Part shown: positions 39,420 to 51,131 of the stretch, piece by piece
Layout: each line of letters begins with the position of its first letter
Numbering within the stretch: position 1 is the stretch's first letter
DNA from: Membranipora membranacea
Taxonomy: Eukaryota > Bryozoa > Gymnolaemata > Cheilostomatida > Membraniporidae
Direction: 5' to 3'
Assembly: GCA_914767715.1 (NCBI GenBank)
Contig: OU612068.1
Location: forward strand, 11,782,001 to 11,842,000
DNA: 60,000 nucleotides
Notes under the pieces: generated by a model
Database searches by the model: none
Seen by the model: the letters and a program-made list of their open reading frames with translations, nothing else
What the model was told of the DNA's origin: nothing
Made by a program: the position numbers and the translations under genes

Positions 39420-40795
39420 TGCCAATCCCATGCTGGCTATCCTGACAAGATAGACAATGTAGCAACATTTTTTAATTGCTTATCTGATGGCCTCATCCCC
39501 AAAATACTTAAGCTAAGTGCCTATCAACTGGCGCCTGTCATAACGAAACTGTTCAATTTATCTATCACGTCTAAGTCCACCCCTACTTCCTGGAAATCGG
39601 CCATTATCAAACCCCTACCCAAAGTTAAGAATCCCGATCAACTTAAACAATACAGACCAATATAGCGCTCACCAGTTGCCTGTGCAAAATGATGGAGAGA
39701 CTTGTTAAACATTACATTATTACTCATACAGCTATGGACCACCTTCAGTTTGCTTATCGTGCAAACCGCTCAACTCAAGATGCCCTTTTATGCCTCACTA
39801 CTACCATCACAGATTTCATTGACAAGAAAGCTCCAAATTATGCCAGGTGTCTGTTCCTTGACTTTTCTTCTGCATTCAACACAATACATGTTCCAGACTT
39901 AATCTCGCAACTATCACATCTCGACTCCAATGTCACTGAATGAATATACAGCTTCCTAACGAATCGCACCAAAAGAACAATAGGTAGATGGCAATATCTC
40001 AAAACCCATCATAACCAACACTGGCACTCCCCAGGGTTGCTGTTTATCTCCACTTTTGTTTTCAATATATACCAATATGATTACCTCAGACTTAAGTAAT
40101 ATTACTGTCATTAAATAGCAGACGACACCTGTATAATTGGATGCATATCAAATCAATCAGATCTTAGTGCCTATCTTGATGAGATTAGTAGAATTTCAAA
40201 GCAATGTTGTGATTTAAACCTATTGTTAAACGCCTCCAAGACTCAAGAAATGATGTTTTCTACTCAGCTTGTTAGGCCCATTACCCCTACTCTTATCCTT
40301 AACAGCACGGAAGTTGATTTTTGTGACAAAGTAAAATACCTTGGTGTTACTGTGGACGATAAACTCCGCTATCATGATCATGTGCAATCCATAGTGACTA
40401 CTGCATCTCAACGCATGTATATTGTGAAAAATTTTGTATACTATAGCTCAAAGCCCCTTTCTCATATGTTATTCAAGAGATTTATTGTATCCCTCATCAC
40501 TTACTGTCTCCTCATACTTTTTACAAGCATCCATGCAAGCGACAAGAAGTCCTTACGCAAAATATTTAAAGATGCCGCCAAGTTAGGGATTGAGCACCCC
40601 GATATAGATGCTCTGGTGGCCAACCAGATCAAGACACTTGGAATACGGTACATACACGATGAAGAGCACTTTATCAATGACTTTCTAACTAAATTTCCCT
40701 CAGGTCGCTACCGCACCGTTAAATATCGGGGTACATGGGGTAGAGACAGCTTTTTAAGACATCTCATACATACACTTAATAATATACTATTCTAA
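39420..40795 (+). pseudogene. Dead non-LTR retrotransposon, reverse transcriptase region
   Basis: Across several frames the protein reads as a CR1/Jockey-like LINE reverse transcriptase: FNCLSDGLIPKILK, STPTSWKSAIIKPLPKVKNP, QYRPI followed by a stop, MMERLVKHYIITH, LQFAYRANRSTQDALLCLTT, RCLFLDFSSAFNTI, an ADDT remnant of the catalytic box (about 40120-40131), then a 190-codon open C-terminal part (40223-40795) with KYLGVTVDDKLRYHDHV. Stops and frame breaks show that it is inactive, and the endonuclease domain is missing. It lies in the left duplication unit only. Confidence 0.9.
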
Positions 40796-42179
40796 AAAAC
40801 TTTTTATACAACAGAGATCTGATTTTTTCCATGTTTTTCTTTCTTCTCAGTATTAACAACGTATTTCGTGACAAATTTTTGTCTATGATAGTAATAAATC
40901 CATCCATCCATCTCTTACAGTAAACATTAAGAATAAGATATTTTGTAATTACATCATGGGGATTTCCATCAGTGCGTCTGTGGAATTCTGAGTGGAATAA
41001 TAAAATACACAGTTGGTAAGTGGAAGATTTCCAATGACTCATATACTGTACAATTTTATGTTGTGTGCGTAGCAATAATGAATCTGTTGTGGTAGCGGTT
41101 AACAGATAACAGATAAAACCGCTCCTAATTTTTTCATAATGAAATCAGAATTATCCTTTTCCATGGAATGTTGGTTTTCACCACATGCTTGCATGGAATA
41201 ATTATGTACCGGCAAGAGTTGTGTGGCACAGTCATCATAGGTAATCCCATATGTATCCAGGTAAAAACATATATATGTGCATACACGTAACTGGTAATTT
41301 TAGATAGTTTTAATTACAATGCTCATAGTCACGGTCTGCTTATCCTTTTGTATTTATTTATTACTGCATATAAAATATGAGATTTATGTATTCCATACTA
41401 GCACTCTGGAAAGTGGTTTAAACTACAGTTACCAAGCTGGGTATTCCCGATGATAAAACAACTATTTCTTTGCGGAAGTTGTGGTCATGCGGTTAGATAA
41501 CAGATAAGCCAGAATGGACATGCTTAGCCTGTCGGACAATAAGGTTTGCCAAAAAAGTATAGCATCCTTTTTTCATAATTAAAATCTATTTTCCACAAAC
41601 TGTTTTTGCACTGATGGGTTTTATTATGAATGAAGGATCCACATTAAGATGTCATTTATGAGGAGCAAACTATTTGCAAGCAGAAGTTGTGCTGCAACAA
41701 AATATCAATCTTCCCATGAAATAACGAGCATGAAATCCGCACCATGCTCAAAAAGTACCCATCTAATGCCCTAGTTATAACCTGTCCCAACAGCGTTCCC
41801 TGGCAAAGAAGTACCTAGTAAATAATCAGATCATCCATCTGGAGATCACAACGTGTTTGTAAAGCTATAATATGCATATGTGTTAGATATTGCATAAATA
41901 TAAATATGTTAGTATAATATATCAAAACAATACAATATTGCTATGTGTTCTCCACTGGCGATATCAAATAGATGCATTTTTTATACATAACTTCTGCTGG
42001 TACCAAAGATTATTTATTTGTTTAAAGAGCTTTTCTAGAAAGTTTACAGATAACAGAGTAGTTAAAAAGTAACTTGTTGACCTCTTTACACAGCTGAATA
42101 CAAAAAAAGGGGTTATACATAAATAAATGACGATGTTCTAGAAATGGGAAAGTAAGTTATATATGGCTTTATAGAAAAA

Positions 42180-42216
42180 GAAAATGATATATATAATATA
42201 TATATACATATATAAA
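42180..42216. repeat. AT-rich microsatellite
   Basis: A short run of ATATAT/TATACATATA units with no other feature. Confidence 0.7.
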
Positions 42217-42724
42217 ATTATTGTTCATGTCACCATTATAATCAAAAGTATTAGTTAAAAGATAGTAGGCTGTCAGCCTTTTTGCATTTCAGTCTGACAT
42301 TGTGCAGCAGATTTAAGAGAGCTGTTTTGCCAAAATGTGTCCTAAAGGATGGTTTTATTACTGAACATTAACTTCTAAGGGAGCGTTGGTGTTTATTGGA
42401 CTTTTGCACCAGGCGAAGAATATGCTTTGATGCTTTATTTTTGAATATTTTCTTATGTGTAAATTTGTGAAATAGGTAATGTCTTCTACTTTTTAGGGTG
42501 GGTAAGTTTAAATTGAGATTGCTAGTACCTAACTCCTAGCTGGTACTCTAACTAAACTATTGTTATTAAAAAGCCTTCACAAAATGAGAGTGGTTTTCAA
42601 GTACACCAGATTTCTGTGTTGCAGAAGGCATGTAGCTAAGGGTAGATAGCCATTATATTATGTTATATTATATTATTAGTTCTGGTATGTCCAGTATAGT
42701 GCTAGGATAGATTGCCAGCTCAAG

Positions 42725-43098
42725 GAAAGGTGTTCAGGATTACCATAGCATCAAAGCATAGATCACAGATCAGTCCAACAAAATGGGTCACTAACTGATC
42801 ATTTGCACCGGTCTGAAAAAAAGTCTGTTGCCAATGAGAATTGTCATAGAAAAATTTTGTGGCACTTTGGTATCGCTAACGGTGCATGATAGCGAAGTGC
42901 AGCCAGATCAACGAGGACTAAACACTCTCACAAGGAAATTGCCAAATGTTTGGACCCTAGAACAAAACGTTTATCACAAATACATTGCTGACAAAAAATG
43001 CAAGACAAAGTTTTTATACCACGCTTCTACTGTAACAGTTGTCCGTTTAGGTGATGAATAAATATCCTCAGAGAACTGCAACCTCTTAAACTTTGATC
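42725..43098. mobile_element. Left-unit-specific insertion of about 370 bp
   Basis: Sequence on both sides matches 54126-54233 and 54234-54285 of the right unit, where it is contiguous, so these bases were gained here or lost there. The segment includes a 77-codon plus-strand open frame (42828-43061) that I do not recognise. The class is unknown. Confidence 0.5.
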
Positions 43099-43231
43099 AT
43101 TTTACCTAGTAACAGAAACTGATAACAAATAGAGTGGTGAACTATGACAACTTACCGGAACACATGTGACTATCGCTACACATTTATTCCAATGAAAGAG
43201 AGTGCAAATGTAACCAGGAACTCACTGTTGA

Positions 43232-43239
43232 TATAAAAA
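43232..43239 (+). promoter_or_regulatory. TATA box of gene B1
   Basis: TATAAAAA lies 92 bp before the ATG and is preserved with its flanks in the right unit (54971). Transcription would then start near 43262, leaving a 5' leader of about 60 nt. Confidence 0.55.
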
Positions 43240-43323
43240 AGATGAGTTCCTCATACATGGTATCATTGCAACTCTAGTTATTGAACAGTCATCATACAAA
43301 ACTGTAACTGATACAGCTTCAAC

Positions 43324-43737
43324 ATGGCTGAAATATTCAAGGCATTCGCTGACATTGGCAAAGGAATCAAAGACATTCATGACTACCGAAAAGATGTTTG
43401 CCAGAGAAAGAAAGAGAAGAAACTGAGAAGGCAAAGATCTGAAAGCTTTGCATCAGAAATCACCAACACAGAATGCTACTGTACACCGCACCCTGCATTG
43501 CGTGGCACGAAAAGTGACTCTAATATGAATCATTGGCTGCCGTATGCAGACAAATTGGATTACCGCCTGCAGAGGTCGGACAGTGAAAGCTCTACAGCAT
43601 CAGCTCCACCTGCGGAAGACGATGATGTCGTAGACGGACAGAATGCTGCCATATTGTCCAGTAGCCCTGCCGGTTGGGGATTAATGCCAGAGCTGCCTTC
43701 TTACCATCAATCACAGAAAGACTACGGATGTTCATGA
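43324..43737 (+). CDS. Gene B1: unrecognised 137-aa protein with HPALRG and LPSY motifs
   Basis: I do not recognise this family. The protein starts MAEIFKAFADIGKGIKDIHD, a likely short amphipathic helix. A very basic stretch follows at 22-40 (RKDVCQRKKEKKLRRQR), then the Cys pair C51 and C53, HPALRG at 56-61, a Ser-rich and acidic middle, and LPSYHQSQKDYG near the end (L124-Y127). LPxY, like PPxY, can bind Nedd4-type WW domains; PTAP of gene A is absent. The ATG is chosen because the TATA box, leader and start are conserved with gene B2. I count ten residue changes from B2 over equal length with no indel, which suggests both are maintained. A GTAAGG donor 40 nt after the stop (43777) implies a 3' UTR intron ending at 44138. 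Confidence 0.8.
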   Translation: MAEIFKAFADIGKGIKDIHDYRKDVCQRKKEKKLRRQRSESFASEITNTECYCTPHPALRGTKSDSNMNHWLPYADKLDYRLQRSDSESSTASAPPAEDDDVVDGQNAAILSSSPAGWGLMPELPSYHQSQKDYGCS

Positions 43738-44138
43738 CCCAAGCCGACATAATATTATATTATCTGACAAATCAAGGTAAGGCATAGAATATTTGAGGAT
43801 ATATAAAGTGTTGAAGGTACTTTGGGTGCATCTGTCCTGCCCTTTGCTGATGATTTTGATGATGTTGGATGATTTGAGTTACCCTGTACGCTTCAAGATT
43901 GTGAAAATTGCAAAAACATCTACTAGTATCACTCACTGACTAACTAACATATATCATGGAGTATATCTTGCTCAATATCTACTCATTTTTTATGAAATTG
44001 GTTTATTCCTCCATGGATAGATTACTGTCTATCTACCGAAATGGCCCTAATGTACTTATGAAATCTGATACACGGAAACAATAAAATAATATGTATTTTA
44101 TATGTTATAGTCAGTATTTGCATTCTTTCTTTTTATAG

Positions 44139-44376
44139 AGCTGTGCTATATAGCCTGACGTTACAGACTGTGGATATTGAGACCAGAGCAAACTATAACA
44201 TAGAGACAGACATTAACCTTATCTCTAATCATCACAGCCGATATCAGTATTCTAACCTGACTAATGCTCCTAACATCAAACTCTCACTAAGAACAAAAAA
44301 AAGATGCCGGTATATTATTTGTGCCTCAGTTCAACTAATCAAGATTCAAAGAGTTGATATAAATATACTTCCCTGA
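44139..44376 (+). other. Probable 3' exon of gene B1 with a strongly conserved core
   Basis: A pyrimidine-rich tract and TATAG at 44138 form an acceptor matching the donor at 43777. Positions 44189-44319 are identical to the right unit (131 bp without a change), while the intron before and the DNA after differ freely. The core is also an open frame in both copies (TVDIET, then NYNIETDINLISNHHSRYQY), so it may be coding in another transcript form. As spliced here it follows the stop codon and would be 3' UTR. Confidence 0.6.
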
Positions 44377-44764
44377 CTAATACTAGCTACAAACTGCTGT
44401 TATGACAAAAAAAACAGCAACTGTCGGTATATTATTCACTACCCAGTACGTCTTATAAGATTGGAGGTATGAACTTTAAACAACGTCATGATAGGAGCAC
44501 TGATGACAATATTTTTATGTTCAATAGAGATCTGGCTTTCCATTCATTTTTTTACCAACGTGTATATCCATTGTCAGTGAAAAATGAGAATTTTTTTGCT
44601 TCTTTTTCGGAGATCTAATCCGTACTGTGCAATATTCTATAACAAATTGCCTGTTGAAAGGGTAGACTAATTGCATTTATTGTATAATAGTGAAAGGTGA
44701 TGTTTCAAACTATTTTCATGATCTAGTATTCAAACCCAGATTTCATTAGGGACTGAGTTTGACG

Positions 44765-45805
44765 TATCCCTTCTCAAAGGTCCCTTTTATGTTTCCGGGA
44801 GCCTTTGGGAAGGGCTAAGTTTGATGTTATTCACTAAAATATACACAAAACAAGACCTTCAATCCAATCTGACCGGCTTCGTTTATTCAGCCACCGTTAT
44901 TTAATTTTAAACATAGTCTCCATTGTTGCACAATTTTTACTTATTTTTGGCCCGCGTTATCAACAACTATGAATAAAGCAGAGCTACAAACTGGGTTTTG
45001 AGCTCTCAGGCCGTAGCTACAACTATAGGGACATGTGACCTCATCGGCTATTATGTGCCAAAAAGCGGTAGTATAATAACAGAGTCAAAAACTGGTGTAT
45101 GCGTGGTCATAACACAACTCATGAGAAACCAAATAGGAAATGAATAAACCACAGACATAAATATGCTTTCTTATTGCCGATCAAAGTCAATGACAAATAA
45201 CACCATGCATAAATAAATAAAAACAAAGCAGTCAGGTGTATTTATGAAAAATATTGTTGTCTATAAATGATTTTCTATCTACTGAAGGGTGCCCTTAGGC
45301 TTTCAAAAAATTCATGCAGTCCCTCACCTTGGCAATATATCGCAAAAACAGAATATCAAGACAGGGGCGTATATTCTAAAAAATTTCACTCACTGACTTT
45401 TCAGAGATGAGCATAATAATTGGGCGCAGCCCGATCCACACGCCGTAGGCGTGGCGGGGAGGGTGTGGGAGGGGCGCTTAAGCGCCCTCCCACCACGGAA
45501 ATTTTTGCATATCGGTAGCAAAATAGTGCAAGCAGAGAGGTATTTCAATAGCTCACTGAGCTGTTGGGTACTTTCAGAAAACAACTCAATAGCAGTAGAA
45601 GATTAGGGTAAAAATGCTCCAGTTATAAAGCACCCATTTGAAAAAAAACTGTCCTTGATGGGATTCGAACCCACGACAAACAAAGATTGTAAGGCGGACG
45701 CTCTACACACTGAGCTATTCAGCCACTTACGGAAATCCGTCGGCCGTGAGGCTAATATACGCCACTGTATCAAGATGTATATTCAGCTCCACCACATATA
45801 AGACG
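44765..45805. mobile_element. Left-unit-specific insertion of about 1 kb
   Basis: Flanks rejoin at 56476-56500 in the right unit. The inserted DNA includes GC-rich palindromes: CACGCC-GTA-GGCGTG at 45439-45453 and the perfect 16-bp GGGCGCTTAAGCGCCC at 45472-45487. It also holds a tRNA-like segment at 45655-45727. It may be several nested elements. No transposase frame was recognised. Confidence 0.6.
45655..45727 (-). repeat. tRNA-like sequence (SINE head or tRNA relic)
   Basis: On the minus strand an A box TAGCTCAGTGTGTAGAGCG and a B box GGGTTCGAATCCCA are correctly spaced, and the T arm pairs. The acceptor arms GGCTGAA and CAAGGAC pair poorly and the anticodon stem does not form, so this is a relic or a SINE head. 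A TAC-like anticodon region (CTTACAA) hints at a valine tRNA origin. Confidence 0.6.
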
Positions 45806-46435
45806 TTTATAATCAGTCACACGCTTACACGCCTGATGATTGCGTTGAAAACATGCTGGCTGTGACGAGCTGACAATGAGACTGCTCCACTGAACGCACC
45901 ATAGGGGTGATGGCTCATCTGTCGATTCCTAGCTATATACCTCTTCCTCGTTCATGGGCAGTGGTGTGTTCTCAACTCTAAAAGGTACACCAATGGATTT
46001 TAATATCTCTCCTCTAGTTTACCATTCAATTTGGTTACATTGATTATCATGTTGGACATATCTCAAGAAATTGTACAAAACCTATGCATATCAAAATTAA
46101 TCAAAACCGTACTTGGTGCGTTATATTTGGATTCACATAACTCGGAAGTAAGATCCAACATGAATTATTTCCCATTTCGCTATGGTCTAGGACCTAGTTG
46201 GTAGGCTGTTCCTGCATGCTATAACTTCAAAACAATCTGCGATAACCTGAATATTACAAGATCAAGGAACTTCTTTCGCATGCGTTCCTCTCGTTTTATT
46301 CTATTGATATGAGTGCATGTCGATGACGGAAGTGAGATTGCCAAAATGATTGACAATGAATTCCCACAGGGCATTGCAAACAACATGTGAAAAAATGTGA
46401 TACAAAAAACTGCCATGATGAACATCGTCAGCGCA

Positions 46436-46640
46436 TTCACTTACATTCTGTATATAAAGTTACTTTATCAGCGGAGAATAAGGATATCCTTACTCTGTGT
46501 AATCGATGAGCTACCTCGATTGTCTTTGTTACAAACCGGATCATCTTGTCTTCACCTGTTCGATATGAGTGGAATGTGTAAATACAACCTGGGGACATCC
46601 TGGTACAGCCAATGCAGGATGCTGTTTGATGCTACATTAT
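46436..46640. other. Conserved block between duplication units, role unknown
   Basis: This stretch matches 57178-57380 with few changes, more than its surroundings. The left copy has an open frame (RISLLCVIDELPRLSLLQ) but the right copy has a stop at the matching place, so coding is doubtful. Confidence 0.4.
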
Positions 46641-46675
46641 AAAAAATGAATGTAAAATGAGTCAGAGGACAATGG

Positions 46676-46852
46676 GGCTCCCAGGTTTGATTTCCAAAAT
46701 CCCCATATTCAAATCATGTTGTGTCAAAAAATAATAAGGATTTCAAGTTGGCAGGAAAGAATGTCCGTTTTGTGTACTTGTTATTCACAAGCAGAGATGA
46801 ATTATTGTTCTGTCTTGGTTTATCTGATGGCACATAAATGTAAATTGTTACC
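46676..46852 (+). pseudogene. Left copy of an unrecognised ORF (see 57421-57607)
   Basis: It reads SKNNKDFKLAGKNVRF, then SRDELLFCLGLSDGT and TAA, like the right copy. One base fewer in an A-run near 46697 and other indels break the frame before it. It is best seen as the broken copy of a pair. Confidence 0.4.
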
Positions 46853-47594
46853 AGAATAAAACACAGATTAAACAGGATGTCAACATTTCCTGCATTCAAA
46901 AAAGTAACTGCAGGAACATGAAGATGACAAGCTACATGCATTGTAGGTTGTATATATCCCTACAAATCTATCACCGCTATTTCTATTATCTATCATTGTA
47001 TAGACACCGTTTTGAATCCAATAAAATTGATTTCCGACAGTGTTTGCGGAGTAGGGCTCTTTATCATCCAAAGTATGCGACAGGCAGCTAGTTTAACAGG
47101 ATAGGGGTGTTTTGAAGACCCAATTTGTCTATGCACGCACAAAATGTATTTTCATTCTTGTTAATGTATTTTGAATGTATCTAAAAAAAAGAGCTACAAG
47201 TATTACTTTCTTGGTTAAAGAAAACTTTCAACAATGTTACTGCGATATTATGTGACAGAATTGCATTGACGAGCAGTTTACCATATGTCCAATAGCTAGA
47301 CAGTGGAGTGTTGGGATTTGGAGATCAAATTATAGCCTAACATTGAGAGACAACCACTTTCATAGAATTGCAAATAGCAAGGGCTGCATACTCCATCAAA
47401 CAAGTTTAGAACTGTTGCGCAACATTGTTGGGATTTTCCAAGTCTTGGGATTCCCCAGCAAATCAGAGACAAATTAATACATGGAATTATGGGCTGAAGA
47501 CCTTGTGCTTACGTAAAAAGGAGAATCATGAGCACCTGGACGTTATTTACTGATAATCTATGAACTTGGCAGTAGAACAGTTAGTCAGACTGAC

Positions 47595-47717
47595 ATGGAA
47601 TCAGTATTCCAGGCACTCGCTTACGCCATTGAAATTGAAATCAAGGACCTAAATTGCAAACTTGATGAACAGCAGTACAAGTCAGCAAAAGATACCAAAA
47701 ATATACAAAGGCTGTAG
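47595..47717 (+). pseudogene. Short ORF, probably a broken paralogue
   Basis: The frame MESVFQALAYAIEIEIKDLN, then CKLDEQQYKS, ends at a TAG after 40 codons. The right-unit copy (57785-57969) continues further, with the stop avoided by small length differences. The start recalls MAEIFKAFADIGKGIKDIHD of gene B1, which may mean a distant family member, but the match is short. Confidence 0.4.
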
Positions 47718-49373
47718 ACCTCTTGCACATGGTTCTACAAAAACAGAGCAGACAGCCTCCCCCCTATAGAAATGGAAAATCTTCATTTATATTGTCAAGC
47801 AGTATATATTACCTGAATAAATTACAATATAAACACCATACTAGATATGGCAAAGCATAGCCCACTGTCCTATCAGCAGTCTCAACAAGAATTCTGTGTA
47901 CATGCGGCTACCATAAAGGTGGAGATTGTGTTCATGGTTTGATGATCTGATGATGATTGATGATTTATGTTAAATACATTATGGCATTGGAAAGGTAGCA
48001 TTGGTAAAAATGTAACAGAATGTAACTTTTGAGTGTATAACTGTTAGCCAAAGAAATCTGGAGAAATGTTATTTTTCTGTTCAGCCTTGACATAATGACT
48101 TCATTTTGGCAGTCTCTCTTTAATTGTAGACATAGATAACAAATTATTAATAAGTGGATAACATAAGGTAAACTGCACAAGTGTATTCAGGAAAATCTCC
48201 ACGGTCACTTTCAGCATTGTCTCAATGTCAGGATATCTGGTTTCAAGTTTTCTACTCCTCCACACAATTAATACTGAAACTGTTCATAATCCTAGAGAGT
48301 GATTTGTCAATATAATATGTATATAATAATATATATATATAATATGTGTATGTTTTGTCAATGATATAATCACTGCTCATGTTAGGATGGTAAGAAACCT
48401 GCGCAACTCCCTGTTGGAGAAAGCGTATCTAAAAATAGCTTTTGGTTTCTTTACCTGCAATCCGTGAGTAGATTTCTCAGCTAGCTGTTTTTTTACATTT
48501 CTAGCTAGGGACATTCCTTTCCTATATCAATAGACATAATAATAACAACCAAGTCTCTGGTTATAACATAGATTTGATTGAGACCTTCTACAATTTAATT
48601 ATTATGACTTACTGTGGGGGCTGTGCTGTCACAAGGACTTTATAACATGATTAGAAATCATCATCTTGTGATTCAAGAAAGGGTAACGATCTCCATTTTC
48701 CTGTATTGCAGTTTTGTACAAATTAATTTTCATCAACCTAATATTAAACGTAAAATAAACTGAACCGTCTCTTGCCGTTTATCTGCAGAACATCATATAA
48801 TGGGGTGAGGTGATCAGATTGGTATCAGAGAAGAAAAGTCCCCTACCCCCCTCTCTTTCCGTACCTGAGATAAAGTGTTGACAACTCCGTGCTTGTCTCA
48901 TATTGATTTTAGAAATTCTGGCTGATGCATTGACACAAGAAATAACTGACCAAATAAGGTGAACAAGAAATAAATTAGCTTTCGAGGCAATCACTAGACG
49001 TTTTATTCCATAAACTCACAGTGTTCCTTGTATGATTCTGTGTAAGCAGCCGTGTGATAAAGTGTCATCATTTGGCTCCAAAAATCTCAATCCTTCAAAA
49101 TCAATTTTAACTGCCAAGGGCGTTAAAGTACAATTGAGGCATTTGTTATGCAATGGAAAAGTGACCAGAATTCCACCTTACTCAGCAAGGCGAAGAAAAA
49201 ATGTGATGAGGTCACCAAATTACAGCAATAAAATAAAGAATCTCAATTAAAATTCAGCCAAAACTTCCTGAACAGTGAGCCTCAAAATTATCATGGAATA
49301 ATCCCTTGTTTACATAGAAATTCTGGAGTAAGTAAAATTTCCTCGTCAGATGGGAAGATTCAATTCAAGACCA

Positions 49374-51131
49374 TTACAGATCCTCCCCTTTCCTTTTCGT
49401 TGCTTCCTTCTCACTGGCTACTGAAGGCTCTTTCTCAGTAGTTTCTATGTCATATTCAATATTTGGCCTCCTATAGTCTCTCAGCAGAGCTTCTAACTTA
49501 TTGTAATAATCACTATCAGCATTTTCTCGCACATGTTCAAAAAATCGAAGATAGTGGTGTAGATTATGAATGGAAAGTGAAACGCCAGCTAATAATTCCC
49601 GAGTGTTCAGAAGATGGTTGAGGTAGCCTCTGGTGAAATTTTTACATGTGTAGCATTCACAGTCAGCGAGTAGAGGCCTGTCTACTTGTCCCTTGTATTT
49701 CTCATCATTCAGACTTAGTTCAAACATCTTGTCAGCAGTGGGTACGTCAGCACCAAGCTTGTAAGGGAAGCTGAGAGCACCTCCCCTCATTGTCACCTAG
49801 TATGTATATGAGGTGTCTAACAAATCTACACCTGCCTTAATGAGGCTGATAACGGCTAACGGATGGATAGCACCACCTATGAATCGGGGCTTTTCAGAGG
49901 GCAGGCTGCTCAGTGTAGTTTGGAGCATTTTTATATGTTCGGAATCGTCCCAATATATCTCCGATTTATGATCATAGCTGTGGAACCCTTCGAGTACAAA
50001 TCCTGACACATTACTAGCCTGTGACTCTTTGGCGCATTGGGTGCGAGACTCCTCCATCATGCCCCCTACTACTGATGAGAAGATTGGAGTGTCCTCTATC
50101 TTTGATCCTGAAAATAAATGTGGTAAACTCATCTGTTAACTGTTATCTAACATTTGGGATGACTTCCTGAATAACATCAAATCAAAACAACAGAATTCCT
50201 CAGTAATGACGATTAGAAGCTTGTAGATACATCAACGATGACTGTCGCCTGCAGGCTGCCAGAATTGGTGCCAAATGGAACTCATGAAAATGTAAGAAAT
50301 GGTATGGCGCAACGATACTTTTATCATTTCATGGCAGCAAAGCTGTGATACTTAGTAATAAAATTTAAATTATGAGTGTCACAAAACTGCATAGAGTGAA
50401 CAACCAGGGGCAAGATGATGTAATTTATATGGTTTCTGCGTGTCTACCACATTTTATAAACAAAGTGACTACTTAAAGATGTCCTAGGTAACCTCACTAT
50501 GTCAGGTGATAATACAATGCCAATGATGATTCATTATTTCTCATTAAACATATTTGTATTACACAATCTGTGAGATCAGATAACAGTGTGGCTATTTGTG
50601 TGAATAGTACTCTGTACACAGTAGTCTATATGTATCATATGTACGAAAGGGAGTTGAGAAACAAACAAAGGAGTGGAACAAGCACTTACATATCTCATAA
50701 AATAATCCCCTAATATTTGTGGAGACATCTGCACTGCTATTTTCCACCGTGCAAAACATCAGACTACATGTAGTGGATTGCTCATGCAGTGGAAATACTG
50801 TGGAAATAGCGATACACGGGAAGCCTGCTGAAACATTCCACAGGTCATGGTGTGGGCACAAGTCCCTGGATGTATAGCTCATCTATCAGGGTAATCACCG
50901 CCTCATCGGCAACAAGACTCAGACAAGCAGTGGTGTAGTATTATGTGTTGGGGAGTTATGTCCCCGCTAGCCAACCAATAACTCAACTCGGCTGAGATTG
51001 ACATAGTTATCTAAGAACTCGACTGATCGTTTATAAGCCTTATCCATTGGCTTCTTACGAATGACCATATCTGAACCAGCCTCATTATCAGCCAATATCT
51101 GTACAGCGTCACATTTAAAGGCCTCCTGAAC
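49374..51131 (-). pseudogene. QTRT2: QTRT2 left copy, 3' part, with a nonsense codon
   Basis: QTRT2 is the non-catalytic partner of QTRT1. Together they put queuine into the wobble position of GUN-anticodon tRNAs. Two exons are visible: 51131 to about 51000 (VQEAFKCDAVQIL to SVEFLDNY; the donor is not clear) and 50107-49374. The second has exactly the length of the right copy (734 nt) and the zinc-site pattern C-x-C-x2-C followed after 25 residues by H, in a stretch matching remembered human QTRT2 ([20 protein letters not shown]). A TAG at 49797-49799 replaces the CAG of the right copy, upstream of the zinc site, so any product would lack it. Upstream exons were not found before 55 kb. The rest of the exon is little changed, so the loss is recent, or the base is polymorphic or an error. 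Confidence 0.8.

Larger units (their letters stand above)
38812..50755. repeat. Tandem duplication, left unit
   Basis: Blocks in this interval recur in order in 52520-60000: around 38815-38900, 40915-41620, 42590-42710, 43100-44760, 45805-47770, 48735-50755. They include gene B1 and the QTRT2 part. Segments missing from the right unit include the retrotransposon at 39.4-40.8 kb, 42.73-43.09 kb, 44.77-45.80 kb and about 47.79-48.73 kb. The offset between units falls from about 11.7 kb at gene B to about 9.3 kb at QTRT2 because of these insertions. Confidence 0.85.

Noticed and set aside
42828-43061. 77-codon open frame as a gene
   Set aside because: It lies in a unit-specific insertion, has no recognisable domain, and its start is supported only by chance spacing.
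45655-45727. Functional tRNA-Val
   Set aside because: A and B boxes are good, but the acceptor and anticodon stems do not pair.
50108-50132. ATG (MSLPHLFS) as start of a short QTRT2 protein
   Set aside because: These bases form the pyrimidine-rich end of an intron followed by CAG. The same holds for 59375-59399 in the right copy. Known QTRT2 proteins have a long N-terminal part, and a matching upstream exon is visible at about 51000-51131.
50684-50730. Possible extra QTRT2 exon (SPQILGDYFMRY) with a GTAAGT donor, also in the right copy
   Set aside because: Its phase does not fit the next exon, and family spacing leaves no room for it between the two recognised exons. It may be a chance frame or part of another transcript.
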